Of a stretch of 10,235 nt of DNA, positions 1 to 7,170 are shown one piece after another; position 1 is the first letter of the stretch; every line of letters begins with the position of its first letter. Location of the stretch: assembly GCA_047618185.1 (NCBI GenBank), contig JBLHKZ010000206.1, positions 1-10,235 of the forward strand, read 5' to 3'. The notes beneath the pieces are model-generated. The model made no database searches, was not told the DNA's origin, and worked only from the letters and a program-made list of their open reading frames with translations. The position numbers and the translations under genes are program-made. The stretch is from JAYPEY01 sp047618185. Its GTDB lineage: Bacteria > Verrucomicrobiota > Verrucomicrobiia > Limisphaerales > JAYPEY01.

Positions 1-133
1 GCCTTTCATTCAACTTCCACTTGCCTCTTTACTAAGCCTTTGAATCGGCCTAGCGTTCGAAGGATTGACGCCTGACCTGGTGAATCCGGGGCAATTTAAG
101 GCGAAAAGACGATTAACCTGATTTATTAGAAAA

Positions 134-138
134 TGGAG
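134..138 (+). promoter_or_regulatory. Ribosome-binding site of tatA
   Basis: TGGAG lies 6 nt before the ATG at 145 and overlaps the alternative ATG at 133. It decides the start in favour of 145. It is the only clear Shine-Dalgarno sequence in the window. Confidence 0.65.
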
Positions 139-144
139 ACAACA

Positions 145-414
145 ATGTTAGCGTTTGGGTTGGGAATGCCGGAAGTGATTCTGGTGCTGGCGGTCGTGCT
201 GATCCTCTTTGGCGCGAAGAAGCTTCCGGAACTCGCCCGTGGCATGGGCAAGGGCATCAAGGAATTCAAGAATGCGACTCGCGAGATCCAGGACGATCTC
301 GAGCAGGCTATGGATGAGGATCCCCCTCCGCCGCCCAACAAGAAACCGTCGGCCGAATCGTCGGATCATTGGACCGACAAGACGGTCACGAAGAAATCCG
401 ATTCGGGTGACTGA
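145..414 (+). CDS. tatA: Twin-arginine translocase subunit TatA
   Basis: Small single-span membrane protein that oligomerises to carry folded twin-arginine substrates across the inner membrane with TatC. The 89-residue product has the family layout: a short periplasmic N-terminus, one hydrophobic helix (about residues 8-22) with the usual polar residue at its start (Glu10), the FG hinge (Phe22-Gly23), then an amphipathic helix beginning KKLPELARGMGKGIKEF. The tail is acidic, then proline-rich (five prolines in a row), then charged. An in-frame ATG exists at 133. I prefer the ATG at 145 because TGGAG at 134-138 sits 6 nt upstream as a good ribosome-binding site, and the product then starts where TatA proteins normally do. 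tatC follows after 23 nt. No tatB is visible, so this may be a minimal TatAC system in which TatA does both jobs (inference; tatB could be elsewhere). Confidence 0.95.
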   Translation: MLAFGLGMPEVILVLAVVLILFGAKKLPELARGMGKGIKEFKNATREIQDDLEQAMDEDPPPPPNKKPSAESSDHWTDKTVTKKSDSGD

Positions 415-437
415 TTGCCTCCGCGCAAGCGCCGGCC

Positions 438-2123
438 ATGTCGAACGATCCCTCCCACGGGACGCCTTCCCCTTCAGCCAACGACGATTCGCCGAATAAA
501 TCGGACGAGTCGCGCGCGGCGGAAGATGAATCCGCCGCCGACAACGACCCGGCAGCCGCGTCGAATAACGAGGCTGATTCGGATCCCCAATCCGCGGATT
601 TGACTGGAAAAAAATCCGCTTCAAATCCGGACTCTGACTCCGATGGCCAAGTCGCCAGTAGCGGCGGTTCGGAAGCGGGTGTTCCCCGCTCGGGCGAGTC
701 GAATGAGGGAGAAGCCTCGGGAGATTCGGCCAATTCGGAATATCCGTCCGATGATTCCACCTCGAAAGGCGCTGACGACGGCGAATCCTCGGACAAGGGA
801 GACGACGCCGACGACCACGACAAGGATCACGAGTGGCACGACGAGAACGATGATTACAGTCCCGAGTATGACGATCCGTACCATGATGAGCACGATGAAG
901 GCAAGGGTCGCGAGGGCGAGGACGCGCACTACTATCAGGAGGACGACTACCACCATCAACACGACGAGGATCATGGTTCCGGGCATTCGATAGGCGGAGG
1001 CGCTTCGAGTTCGGGCAAGAAAACCGAGTCATCATCGAAGCAGTCGACAACCTCCAGCGAGGACGATGACGATTGGGATGACGATGATGACGGGGGCGGC
1101 GGGCCGGTAAAGAATTTCCTCGAGCATTTGGAGGATCTCCGCTGGGTCATCATCAAATGCGTCGTTGCGGTGCTGGTTTGCATGTGCCTGTGCCTGGTTG
1201 GGGCCAATAAGGCGGTGGAGATCCTTCAAGAACCGCTGGTTCAGGCGAATAAGAAGATTGTTAAACAACTGACGGAAAAGGCTCGAGAGGACCGCATCAA
1301 GGCTCATGCGGAGGGTTTGCTGCCATTGACGCTGCAATTCCAGATCGGCACGAATCACATGGATTTCGAAACCTCTGAAGAGACGTTTCTGTCTTTTGGC
1401 GGCAATCCTGAATCGACGAACAACATCGTGCCTCTTCGACTTGTTCCCAGGGCCATCGGCACAAATATCGTGATGGGATTTGAGCCGATCGACTCGGATG
1501 AGGTCATCGAGACGGGGCCCAAGATCGATTTGCCCAAGCTGGTGCCCAAGGGCCCGTTGACGCCCTTCATGCTTGCGTTGAAAACGGCGCTCTTTGGCGG
1601 ATTCGGACTCGCTTCGCCGTTTGTCTTTTTCTTTATCGGGCAGTTCGTCCTGCCGGCGCTGCATACCAAGGAGAAGAAGTATCTGGGATACGGGGTGTTT
1701 GTGGGCACGGGCCTCTTTTTGTTGGGCGCGAGTTTCGCCTATCTGGTGATCACGAAGTTGATGCTGGGCGCTTCGGTCCTGTTTGCCGATTGGCTGGGGT
1801 TTCAGTCGACGATCTGGATCATCGACGAGTATATCGCGGTTGTCCTGAAACTGCTCCTCGGGGTCGGATTGGGTTTTGAGCTTCCAGTCGTATTGCTGAC
1901 TCTCGTGAAGGTCGGCATTCTCGACTATCAGAAACTTAATGCGCTGCGGGCCTATGCCGTGATCGTCATCCTCGTGCTCTGCGCCGTATTGACGCCGCCG
2001 GACGTGATCTCGCAGGTGTTGATGGCCATGCCGCTGTATTTGCTCTACGAAATCAGCGTGATCATCGCCTACATCTGGTTCCGGCAGGAACAACGCGAGG
2101 AAGGCGCTGGGACGGATGATTGA
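438..2123 (+). CDS. tatC: TatC with long Asp/His-rich N-terminal extension
   Basis: Core receptor of the twin-arginine translocase, which binds the twin-arginine signal at the cytoplasmic face. The 561-residue product is about twice the usual length (E. coli TatC is 258). Residues 1-222 are a low-complexity Ser/Asp/Glu-rich tail; residues 127-183 hold 11 histidines among many Asp/Glu/Tyr, and an almost pure Asp run lies at 208-218. The TatC core starts near 223 with FLEHLEDLR (227-235). It continues with helix 1 (about 237-256), a periplasmic loop of about 110 residues that is larger than usual, and the remaining helices. Conserved landmarks are PALH..KE (Glu412, matching E. coli Glu103), GFELP (Glu481), and LTPPDVISQ (Asp522). 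The position matching E. coli Glu15 is Asp233. No Met lies between residue 1 and the core, so the long form is the only ATG-started product containing the signal-binding motif. No SD precedes the start; translational coupling to tatA is likely. Confidence 0.95.
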   Translation: MSNDPSHGTPSPSANDDSPNKSDESRAAEDESAADNDPAAASNNEADSDPQSADLTGKKSASNPDSDSDGQVASSGGSEAGVPRSGESNEGEASGDSANSEYPSDDSTSKGADDGESSDKGDDADDHDKDHEWHDENDDYSPEYDDPYHDEHDEGKGREGEDAHYYQEDDYHHQHDEDHGSGHSIGGGASSSGKKTESSSKQSTTSSEDDDDWDDDDDGGGGPVKNFLEHLEDLRWVIIKCVVAVLVCMCLCLVGANKAVEILQEPLVQANKKIVKQLTEKAREDRIKAHAEGLLPLTLQFQIGTNHMDFETSEETFLSFGGNPESTNNIVPLRLVPRAIGTNIVMGFEPIDSDEVIETGPKIDLPKLVPKGPLTPFMLALKTALFGGFGLASPFVFFFIGQFVLPALHTKEKKYLGYGVFVGTGLFLLGASFAYLVITKLMLGASVLFADWLGFQSTIWIIDEYIAVVLKLLLGVGLGFELPVVLLTLVKVGILDYQKLNALRAYAVIVILVLCAVLTPPDVISQVLMAMPLYLLYEISVIIAYIWFRQEQREEGAGTDD

Positions 2124-2215
2124 CAGGGCCAAAAAAACCTCAAAAAGAGCGTCAGAAATGCGCTTTACAAGATTGCGGGACGCAGGCATGTTCTCGAACC
2201 ACACTTAAACGACCT

Positions 2216-2728
2216 ATGCGTAAATCCATCGCTTTTTTGTCATTGCTGGCCACCCTCGCTCTGTTTTCCGTGGGGTGCTCTGGACCATCCTACAAGCTTG
2301 GCCGCGGGCTGAACAACATCGCTGAGCCGTTTCGGCTGGGTGAGTTCAGACGCTCGATCGAGCAGGCTCACCTTTGGAATTCGCCCCGGCAGGCGTTCCG
2401 CTTTGGCGCGATACAAGGGGTAAACCGCACTTTTGTTCGGGCCGGCATTGGCCTTGTCGAGATCGTCACTTTTCCGTTTCCGAGCTATGAGCCGTTCTAT
2501 TTGAAGAAGGAATACCCGAGCAACGGCGACGTCTACATCGGCGGGCCTTACCGCACGGATCAGCTCTGGACGCTTGATTTCATGAGCGAAGATCCGCGTT
2601 ACCCGGACAGTTACTCTCCGGGTCCATTCTCGGACGGTATCTTCGCGACGGACACGGCGCTGGGTTTCGCCTCGGGTGACGTCTTCCCCGGCATCATTGG
2701 CAGCCGCTTCCACATTTTCGATTACTGA
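2216..2728 (+). CDS. Exosortase-associated lipoprotein, TIGR04073-like
   Basis: Predicted secreted lipoprotein of 170 residues. The reading frame is open upstream to the tatC stop, but the ATG at 2216 puts a clean lipoprotein signal at the N-terminus: MRK, a hydrophobic stretch (5-17), then SVGC with the lipidated Cys at 21. The mature part begins with KLGRGLNNIAEP and continues with FRRSIEQ, a glycine-rich GVNRTFVRAGIGLVEIVTFP segment and a Tyr/Pro/Asp-rich C-terminus. The KLGRGlxNi...E and R.G.G..EI.TFP pattern is what I recall of the TIGR04073 family, which co-occurs with exosortase/PEP-CTERM systems in Verrucomicrobia. That assignment is from memory and unverified. Molecular function is unknown. 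It lies 92 nt after tatC with no obvious SD and ends just before a strong terminator, so it may be the last gene of the tat transcript. Confidence 0.75.
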   Translation: MRKSIAFLSLLATLALFSVGCSGPSYKLGRGLNNIAEPFRLGEFRRSIEQAHLWNSPRQAFRFGAIQGVNRTFVRAGIGLVEIVTFPFPSYEPFYLKKEYPSNGDVYIGGPYRTDQLWTLDFMSEDPRYPDSYSPGPFSDGIFATDTALGFASGDVFPGIIGSRFHIFDY

Positions 2729-2745
2729 GAAAGCCGATTTATTAC

Positions 2746-2779
2746 GGCGCCGACATTTCGATGTTGGCGCCTTTTTTTT
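2746..2779 (+). terminator. Intrinsic terminator with UUCG tetraloop
   Basis: An 11-bp stem (GGCGCCGACAT against ATGTTGGCGCC, one G-U pair) is closed by a TTCG tetraloop at 2757-2760 and followed directly by eight T residues (2772-2779). It starts 17 nt after the upstream lipoprotein stop and should end the tat-lipoprotein transcript. It finishes 5 nt before the preferred ispE ATG, so ispE needs read-through or a start point inside or just after the hairpin. Confidence 0.93.
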
Positions 2780-2784
2780 GTCTC

Positions 2785-3657
2785 ATGAACGTCGTTCGTC
2801 AGTCTGGCTGCAAAATTAATCTGCTGCTTAACGTGCTCGGCCGCCGCCCTGACGGCTTTCACGAACTGGAGACCGTCATGGCGCCGGTCCGGCTGTATGA
2901 CACGCTGGAATTCTCCCCGAACAGCGATGGCGTGGGCTTCACTTGCAGCGATGCATCGCTGCCCACCGATGGGGGCAACCTGGTCGTGCGTGCGGCCGAA
3001 GCGTTTCGAGTAGCTGCGGGACTCGACGAGGGCGCGACGATTCATCTTGAGAAACGGATTCCGGCTGCGGCGGGGCTGGGCGGCGGGAGTGGCAACGCGG
3101 CGGCCGCTTTGCTTGGATTGAACGAGATTTTCGAAGCGCCGTTGTCCATGGAAGAATTGGGTGAGATCGCGAGGGGGCTTGGCTCCGACGTTCCATTCTT
3201 TCTGGACGACAAACCCGCGCTGGCGGTCGGGCGCGGTGAGCAAGTGGAGTTGCTGGAGCCCTTTGACGCATTGAACGGCGCCTGGCTGCTGCTCGTGCGC
3301 CCAGGGTTTGGCGTTGCCACCCCATGGGCCTACCGCGCGCTCGCGGACTTTCCCGACGCGTTGAACGGACAGCCCGGGCGCGCGCGTGATCTGGTTGAGG
3401 CGCTTCGGTGCGTCGACCTGAAGTCGGCGGCTGGCAAGTTTTACAATTCGCTGGAAGCGCCCGTCTTGCGGAAGTTTCCGATCCTGGCGATGTATGGTGA
3501 GTTTCTCTGGGAGAACGGCGCAGTGGCGGCGTTGATGTCGGGCAGCGGATCGACGACTTTCGCGATCGCGGAATCTCAATCCGTCGCCGAGGAATTGGCG
3601 GAACGATTCAAGGGGAAGTTCGGCGAGTCATGCTGGCTGCAAACGCTGCCTGTTTAG
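2785..3657 (+). CDS. ispE: 4-diphosphocytidyl-2-C-methyl-D-erythritol kinase
   Basis: Cytoplasmic GHMP kinase that phosphorylates CDP-methylerythritol with ATP, the fourth step of the MEP isoprenoid pathway. The product is 290 residues, normal for IspE. The N-terminal motif is CKINLLLNVLGRRPDGFHELET (residues 9-30; most homologues have AKINL). The glycine-rich phosphate loop is IPAAAGLGGGSGNAAAAL, and the catalytic Asp lies in GLGSDVPFFL. The C-terminal motif is LMSGSGSTTFA. An in-frame ATG at 2761 lies inside the terminator stem and would add eight residues (MLAPFFCL) not expected in the family, so I chose the ATG at 2785, four residues before Gln-Ser-Gly-Cys-Lys. No SD precedes either start. 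tRNA-Gln lies about 100 nt downstream, a pairing also known next to ispE in Pseudomonas. Confidence 0.95.
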   Translation: MNVVRQSGCKINLLLNVLGRRPDGFHELETVMAPVRLYDTLEFSPNSDGVGFTCSDASLPTDGGNLVVRAAEAFRVAAGLDEGATIHLEKRIPAAAGLGGGSGNAAAALLGLNEIFEAPLSMEELGEIARGLGSDVPFFLDDKPALAVGRGEQVELLEPFDALNGAWLLLVRPGFGVATPWAYRALADFPDALNGQPGRARDLVEALRCVDLKSAAGKFYNSLEAPVLRKFPILAMYGEFLWENGAVAALMSGSGSTTFAIAESQSVAEELAERFKGKFGESCWLQTLPV

Positions 3658-3718
3658 CGCGATCTACGGCGGCTGGAATTGTCCGCAAAAGAAAGTCCCG
3701 GGTCGGTGAAGAAATGCC

Positions 3719-3746
3719 TTGCAGCGGCTAAAAGGAACGATAGATT
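3719..3746 (+). promoter_or_regulatory. Candidate promoter of tRNA-Gln
   Basis: TTGCAG (3719-3724) and TAGATT (3741-3746) are separated by 16 nt and match the -35/-10 consensus at 4/6 each. A start about 7 nt further on would fall at about 3753, just ahead of the tRNA. Read by eye only. Confidence 0.4.
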
Positions 3747-3756
3747 CCCTGCGGCT

Positions 3757-3830
3757 TGTCCCATGGTGTAATGGTAGCACAACTGGTTTTGGTCCAGTCA
3801 GTCAAGGTTCAAATCCTTGTGGGACAACCA
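3757..3830 (+). tRNA. trnQ: tRNA-Gln (anticodon TTG)
   Basis: All arms fold. The acceptor stem is TGTCCCA (3757-3763) with TGGGACA (3820-3826). The D arm closes GTGT with GCAC. The anticodon stem ACTGG/CCAGT (3782-3786, 3794-3798) encloses TTTTGGT, giving anticodon TTG at 3789-3791, which reads CAA glutamine codons. The T arm is CAAGG-TTCAAAT-CCTTG. The discriminator base is A3827 and the CCA end is encoded (3828-3830). It lies downstream of ispE on the same strand and converges on the SNF2 gene. Confidence 0.97.
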
Positions 3831-3835
3831 TTCAC

Positions 3836-3858
3836 AAAACTTCGAGCGCGCCCGAAGT
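3836..3858 (-). terminator. Weak terminator-like hairpin after SNF2 gene
   Basis: On the minus strand a 6-bp stem (ACTTCG/CGAAGT, 8-nt loop) is followed by a short TTT run. It lies between the 3' end of the SNF2 gene and the tRNA. A second hairpin (ATCGCTT/AAGCGAT, 3874-3891) lies closer to the SNF2 stop but has no T tract. The short stem and T run make this tentative. Confidence 0.3.
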
Positions 3859-3897
3859 AAATGGAGAATATCAATCGCTTCGCTAAGCGATAACGTT

Positions 3898-6800
3898 TCA
3901 ATCCTCGGAGAATAGATATTCCAGATCCGTCTTCGACAGGCTCTTGGCAAAGCCTTCTTCGCCGAGCACGTCTTTGATCGTCTGGGATTTGCGCTGTTGA
4001 AGGTCCCAGATCTTTTCTTCGACCGTGCCCGGGGAAATGAGCTTGTAGGCGATGACCTTGTTCTTCTGTCCAATGCGGTGCGATCGATCGATGGCCTGGG
4101 CCTCGACGGCCGGATTCCACCATGGGTCGTAGAGCACGACGTAGCTGGCGGTTGTGAGATTGAGGCCCGTTCCGGCGGCGCGCAGGCTCAGTAGGAAGAC
4201 TGAAGGCGTTTCGTCTTCCTGGAATTTGTTGACGACGTCCTGTCGGTTCTTGGTCTCACCGGTGAGTATGTGCGTCGGGATGCCCGCTTTTCCGCATTCC
4301 TCTTCCAGGATGCGGAGCATCTGGACGAATTGGCTGAACACGAGAACCTTCTGCCCCTCGGCCAACAATGGTTCGAGCAATTCCATGAAAGTCTCAGTCT
4401 TGCCCGACGCGCAGTCGTTGCCAACGAGTCTGGGATGGCAGCAGATCTGGCGCAATCGAGTCAGCGCGGCAAGCACGTGCATCTTGCTCTTGGCCAGGCC
4501 TTTCGTTTTGACGGCTTCCATGACCTGGTCGCGGCTTCGGCGGAGCTCGGCGAGGTAGAGCGTGCGCTGGTCCTCCTGAAGTTCGCAGTCGCGACGTTCC
4601 TCGATTCGATCGGGGAGATCCTTGGCGACTTGTGTCTTCAGGCGGCGCGTGAGAATCGGGCGGAGTTTTGAGGAAAGCTGTTTGCGCGCGGTCCTTTGCT
4701 CCCACGGGGCGACTTCGCCGCGCGGTTCATATTTCTCGGTGAAGTCAGCTTGAGTGCCCAGGTAGCCCGGTTGCACGAAATCGGCGATGCTCCAAAGATC
4801 CAGCATGCGATTCTCCAGCGGCGTGCCGGTGAGCGCCAGTCGACGCTTGGCCTTGAGTTGTTTGACGGACTGGGTGACTTGGGCGGCCGGGTTCTTGATG
4901 AATTGCGCCTCGTCGAGAATGAGCGCGCCAAATTCGAACTTGTTCAACGCGGCGAGATCGCGGCGCAGGAGGGCGTAATTCGTGATGATGAGGTCGTTCT
5001 CGGGAATCTGCTTGCGCAGGTTGTGCCGCGCGGCGCCGCTCTCGAGCACGAGGACTTTCATATCCGGCGTGAAGCGATTGGACTCGCGTCGCCAATTGTG
5101 AAGCACCGAGGCGGGGCAGATGACGAGAGCCGGTTTGGAGCGGCGGCCGGCGTTCTGTTTCAGCCAGAGCAGCCAGGCGAGCGTTTGCAGCGTTTTTCCG
5201 AGCCCCATGTCGTCGGCGAGTATGCCGCCGAGTTTGATCTTCGTGAGGTGACACAGGAATTCAAATCCGTCCTGCTGATACGGCCGAAGCTCAGCCTGGA
5301 GATTGTCGGGCAAGGTTACCGAAGGCACGCCCGCGAAGTTCTCGAGACGTTTGCGCAGGTTGCGCAGTTGGGCCTTGTTGGAGATCTGGTCGAGCGTATC
5401 GTCGTTCGCCTCGCTCGCGTGCAGCATGTCGACGCGTTGCGCGTCCGGATTGAGGCCGTCGACGCCCAGGTCGGCCATCGCGTCGTGGGCGCGTTGCACG
5501 GCGTTGGTGTCCAGTTCCACCCAGCCGCTGTCGGGCAGCTTGACGAAACGACCGGTGGCTCCGGCCAGTTGGCGGAGATCTGCGGGTGTGAGTTTGAGGC
5601 TCTCGGCCTCCCAGTCTGCGGAAATGGAAAGCCAGTCGATGCCGCTGCCCTTGAGGAGGATCTTGGGTTTGAGCGGCTTGGTCTTTAGGAAGAGGCGCTG
5701 AAAGGAAGGGTTGCCCAGGTATTGCGCCTCCATGGGACGCTCGGGCCAGGCGGCGGCCAGGGTGTTGAGGAAATTCTCATTGGCGTCGCCAACCCAGAGG
5801 CCACGTTCTGGCGTAAACCAGTCCAGGCGACGCAGCCAGGCCGTGGCGGGCTTGAGGCGCAGATCGTCGAGGATTTCGGGTTTCTTGGATTTGCGTTTGC
5901 CTTTGCCGGCGAATTGCCAGTCGTGGCCGTTCCACTGCCAGAGGCTGCCATCGCGTTCGCTTTTTGCGTTAAGGCGCAGGCGAACCGTCTCATCGGCCAG
6001 TTCGAACACGAACTGAGGCACGGCGGAGTGCGTTTCGCAAAGTTGCTCCCAGATCTCGCTGTCGCCGTTGCGGGCGCCAGTCTTGCGGAGGTGAACGAGT
6101 AGGTTGTGGCTGAGCTTGGCCACGGGCAGCAGGGGCTCCGCCAACCAGGCGCCAAGAAAGTCCGGCGGGGGCGCGTTGCGAACCAATACAAACGTGTCCC
6201 GGACGAGGGCCAGGAGCGGAAGGCCTTCGAAGAAAATGACATCCTTCAAGTCGCGTTCTTCGCCATCGGGAGAGCTGAGGCGCTGGGTAAACGACAGTTC
6301 GATCTTGCTGTTCTGGAGATGCGAAGTGAGCTCCGCGAGTTGGCCATGAAATTTCAGGGCGTTCTCGTCGCCCTCCAGCACGAGCCGGTCGGTGTGCCCC
6401 CAGCGTGTGAGCCATTGAATCAATTCGAGCCCCTGCAGGACAATCGGCTCGTCGAGGTCGTCCCGCTCCTCGTAAGACGCGGCCAGCCACTCAATGAATT
6501 CCCAGTCCCGGGTCGAAAAAAGCTCCCGCTCGTGGGCGGATCGGGTGGTGAGATCGACGATTTCAGAAACCGCGCGAACTTTGGCTCCGGTGCGTGGTCG
6601 GAAAAGGTGCAGTTGGACCTCGAGGCAGTTCAACGCGGAATCTTCGCTGACTGGCCGGGGGCGGCACACGACGTTGATGGCCGCGCGAGGAGCGTCCAGG
6701 TGCGACTGAGATTTGGGCAGCAACCAATCCTCCAGACGCTTGACGACTTTCTGCTCCTGCTCCTCCTGTTCGAGTTCGGCAAGGCGATCGAAATTTGCGT

Positions 6801-7170
6801 AGGATGTCAACTCGCTGGGCAGTGGCCTGCCGGCTTTGAGAAACAGCAACGCGGTTTCCTCAATCCGGGCTTTGCCTTTGACGGCGAGGAGCTTGGGCCA
6901 CCAGTCGCTGCCCGCGAAATCCTTCCGAGAAAGGGTCAACTTCTCAAAGTAGTCTTCGATCAGCAGCCAGGCGCGCTGCGAGTCGGCGCAGGTCGAGAAA
7001 ATCTTGAGAATCTCTTCGCGCTCGGCGACGGCGCCCTTGGAATCCGCGAGTTCACGCCGCAAGTCGGCGAGGGCTCCGTACGTCTTACTGAGAACATTGT
7101 GGTGCGCGTCGTACTTATTGGGTTCTGCGCTGCGGGCCGTGCGTCCGCGTTTTGTCGTTGATCTGGACAT
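3898..7170 (-). CDS. SNF2-family DEAD/DEAH-box ATPase/helicase
   Basis: Large (1090-residue) superfamily 2 ATPase of the bacterial SNF2/Swi2 type, expected to translocate on double-stranded DNA and displace bound proteins or RNA polymerase. The ATPase fills the C-terminal half: RPYQQDG at about 629-635, Walker A DDMGLGKT (Lys659), Walker B as DEAQ (753-756), LTGTPLENR (780-788), LVFSQF, a GTGLNLT segment, then the motif VI region QAIDRSHRIGQ ending at 1035. The extreme C-terminus (KSLSKTDLEYLFSED) is typical of SNF2 proteins. Residues 1-600 hold no motif I can name with certainty; 505-600 (GIDWLSISADWEAE...LPDSGWVEL) resembles the bacterial SNF2-associated domain (PF08455-like, from memory). 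There is no SWIM zinc-finger cysteine pattern. The ATG at 7170 is preceded by only a weak purine stretch. hpnH lies 188 nt upstream on the same strand. The target in the cell is unknown. Confidence 0.93.
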   Translation of the reverse strand: MSRSTTKRGRTARSAEPNKYDAHHNVLSKTYGALADLRRELADSKGAVAEREEILKIFSTCADSQRAWLLIEDYFEKLTLSRKDFAGSDWWPKLLAVKGKARIEETALLFLKAGRPLPSELTSYANFDRLAELEQEEQEQKVVKRLEDWLLPKSQSHLDAPRAAINVVCRPRPVSEDSALNCLEVQLHLFRPRTGAKVRAVSEIVDLTTRSAHERELFSTRDWEFIEWLAASYEERDDLDEPIVLQGLELIQWLTRWGHTDRLVLEGDENALKFHGQLAELTSHLQNSKIELSFTQRLSSPDGEERDLKDVIFFEGLPLLALVRDTFVLVRNAPPPDFLGAWLAEPLLPVAKLSHNLLVHLRKTGARNGDSEIWEQLCETHSAVPQFVFELADETVRLRLNAKSERDGSLWQWNGHDWQFAGKGKRKSKKPEILDDLRLKPATAWLRRLDWFTPERGLWVGDANENFLNTLAAAWPERPMEAQYLGNPSFQRLFLKTKPLKPKILLKGSGIDWLSISADWEAESLKLTPADLRQLAGATGRFVKLPDSGWVELDTNAVQRAHDAMADLGVDGLNPDAQRVDMLHASEANDDTLDQISNKAQLRNLRKRLENFAGVPSVTLPDNLQAELRPYQQDGFEFLCHLTKIKLGGILADDMGLGKTLQTLAWLLWLKQNAGRRSKPALVICPASVLHNWRRESNRFTPDMKVLVLESGAARHNLRKQIPENDLIITNYALLRRDLAALNKFEFGALILDEAQFIKNPAAQVTQSVKQLKAKRRLALTGTPLENRMLDLWSIADFVQPGYLGTQADFTEKYEPRGEVAPWEQRTARKQLSSKLRPILTRRLKTQVAKDLPDRIEERRDCELQEDQRTLYLAELRRSRDQVMEAVKTKGLAKSKMHVLAALTRLRQICCHPRLVGNDCASGKTETFMELLEPLLAEGQKVLVFSQFVQMLRILEEECGKAGIPTHILTGETKNRQDVVNKFQEDETPSVFLLSLRAAGTGLNLTTASYVVLYDPWWNPAVEAQAIDRSHRIGQKNKVIAYKLISPGTVEEKIWDLQQRKSQTIKDVLGEEGFAKSLSKTDLEYLFSED

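Noticed and set aside
148..1050. 300-codon minus-strand open frame opposite tatA and the tatC tail
   Set aside because: Arg/Pro-rich translation typical of the antisense of Asp/Ser-rich coding sequence; no domain, and both opposite-strand genes are convincing.
800..1090. GAC/GAT/CAC-rich tract as a tandem repeat or CRISPR-like array
   Set aside because: No unit recurs at regular spacing; it is low-complexity coding sequence for Asp, His and Glu.
1032..2204. 390-codon minus-strand open frame opposite the tatC core
   Set aside because: Arg/His/Gln-rich shadow of hydrophobic coding sequence, with no recognisable motif; TatC is certain on the other strand.
2722..3579. 285-codon minus-strand open frame opposite ispE
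   Set aside because: Basic, Gln/Arg-rich translation with no motif; ispE signatures are clear.
3658..3756. Terminator for ispE before the tRNA
   Set aside because: Only short, imperfect GC pairings and no T run; ispE and the tRNA may be transcribed together.
4696..5688. 330-codon plus-strand open frame inside the SNF2 gene
   Set aside because: Lies opposite the conserved helicase motifs and has no domain of its own.
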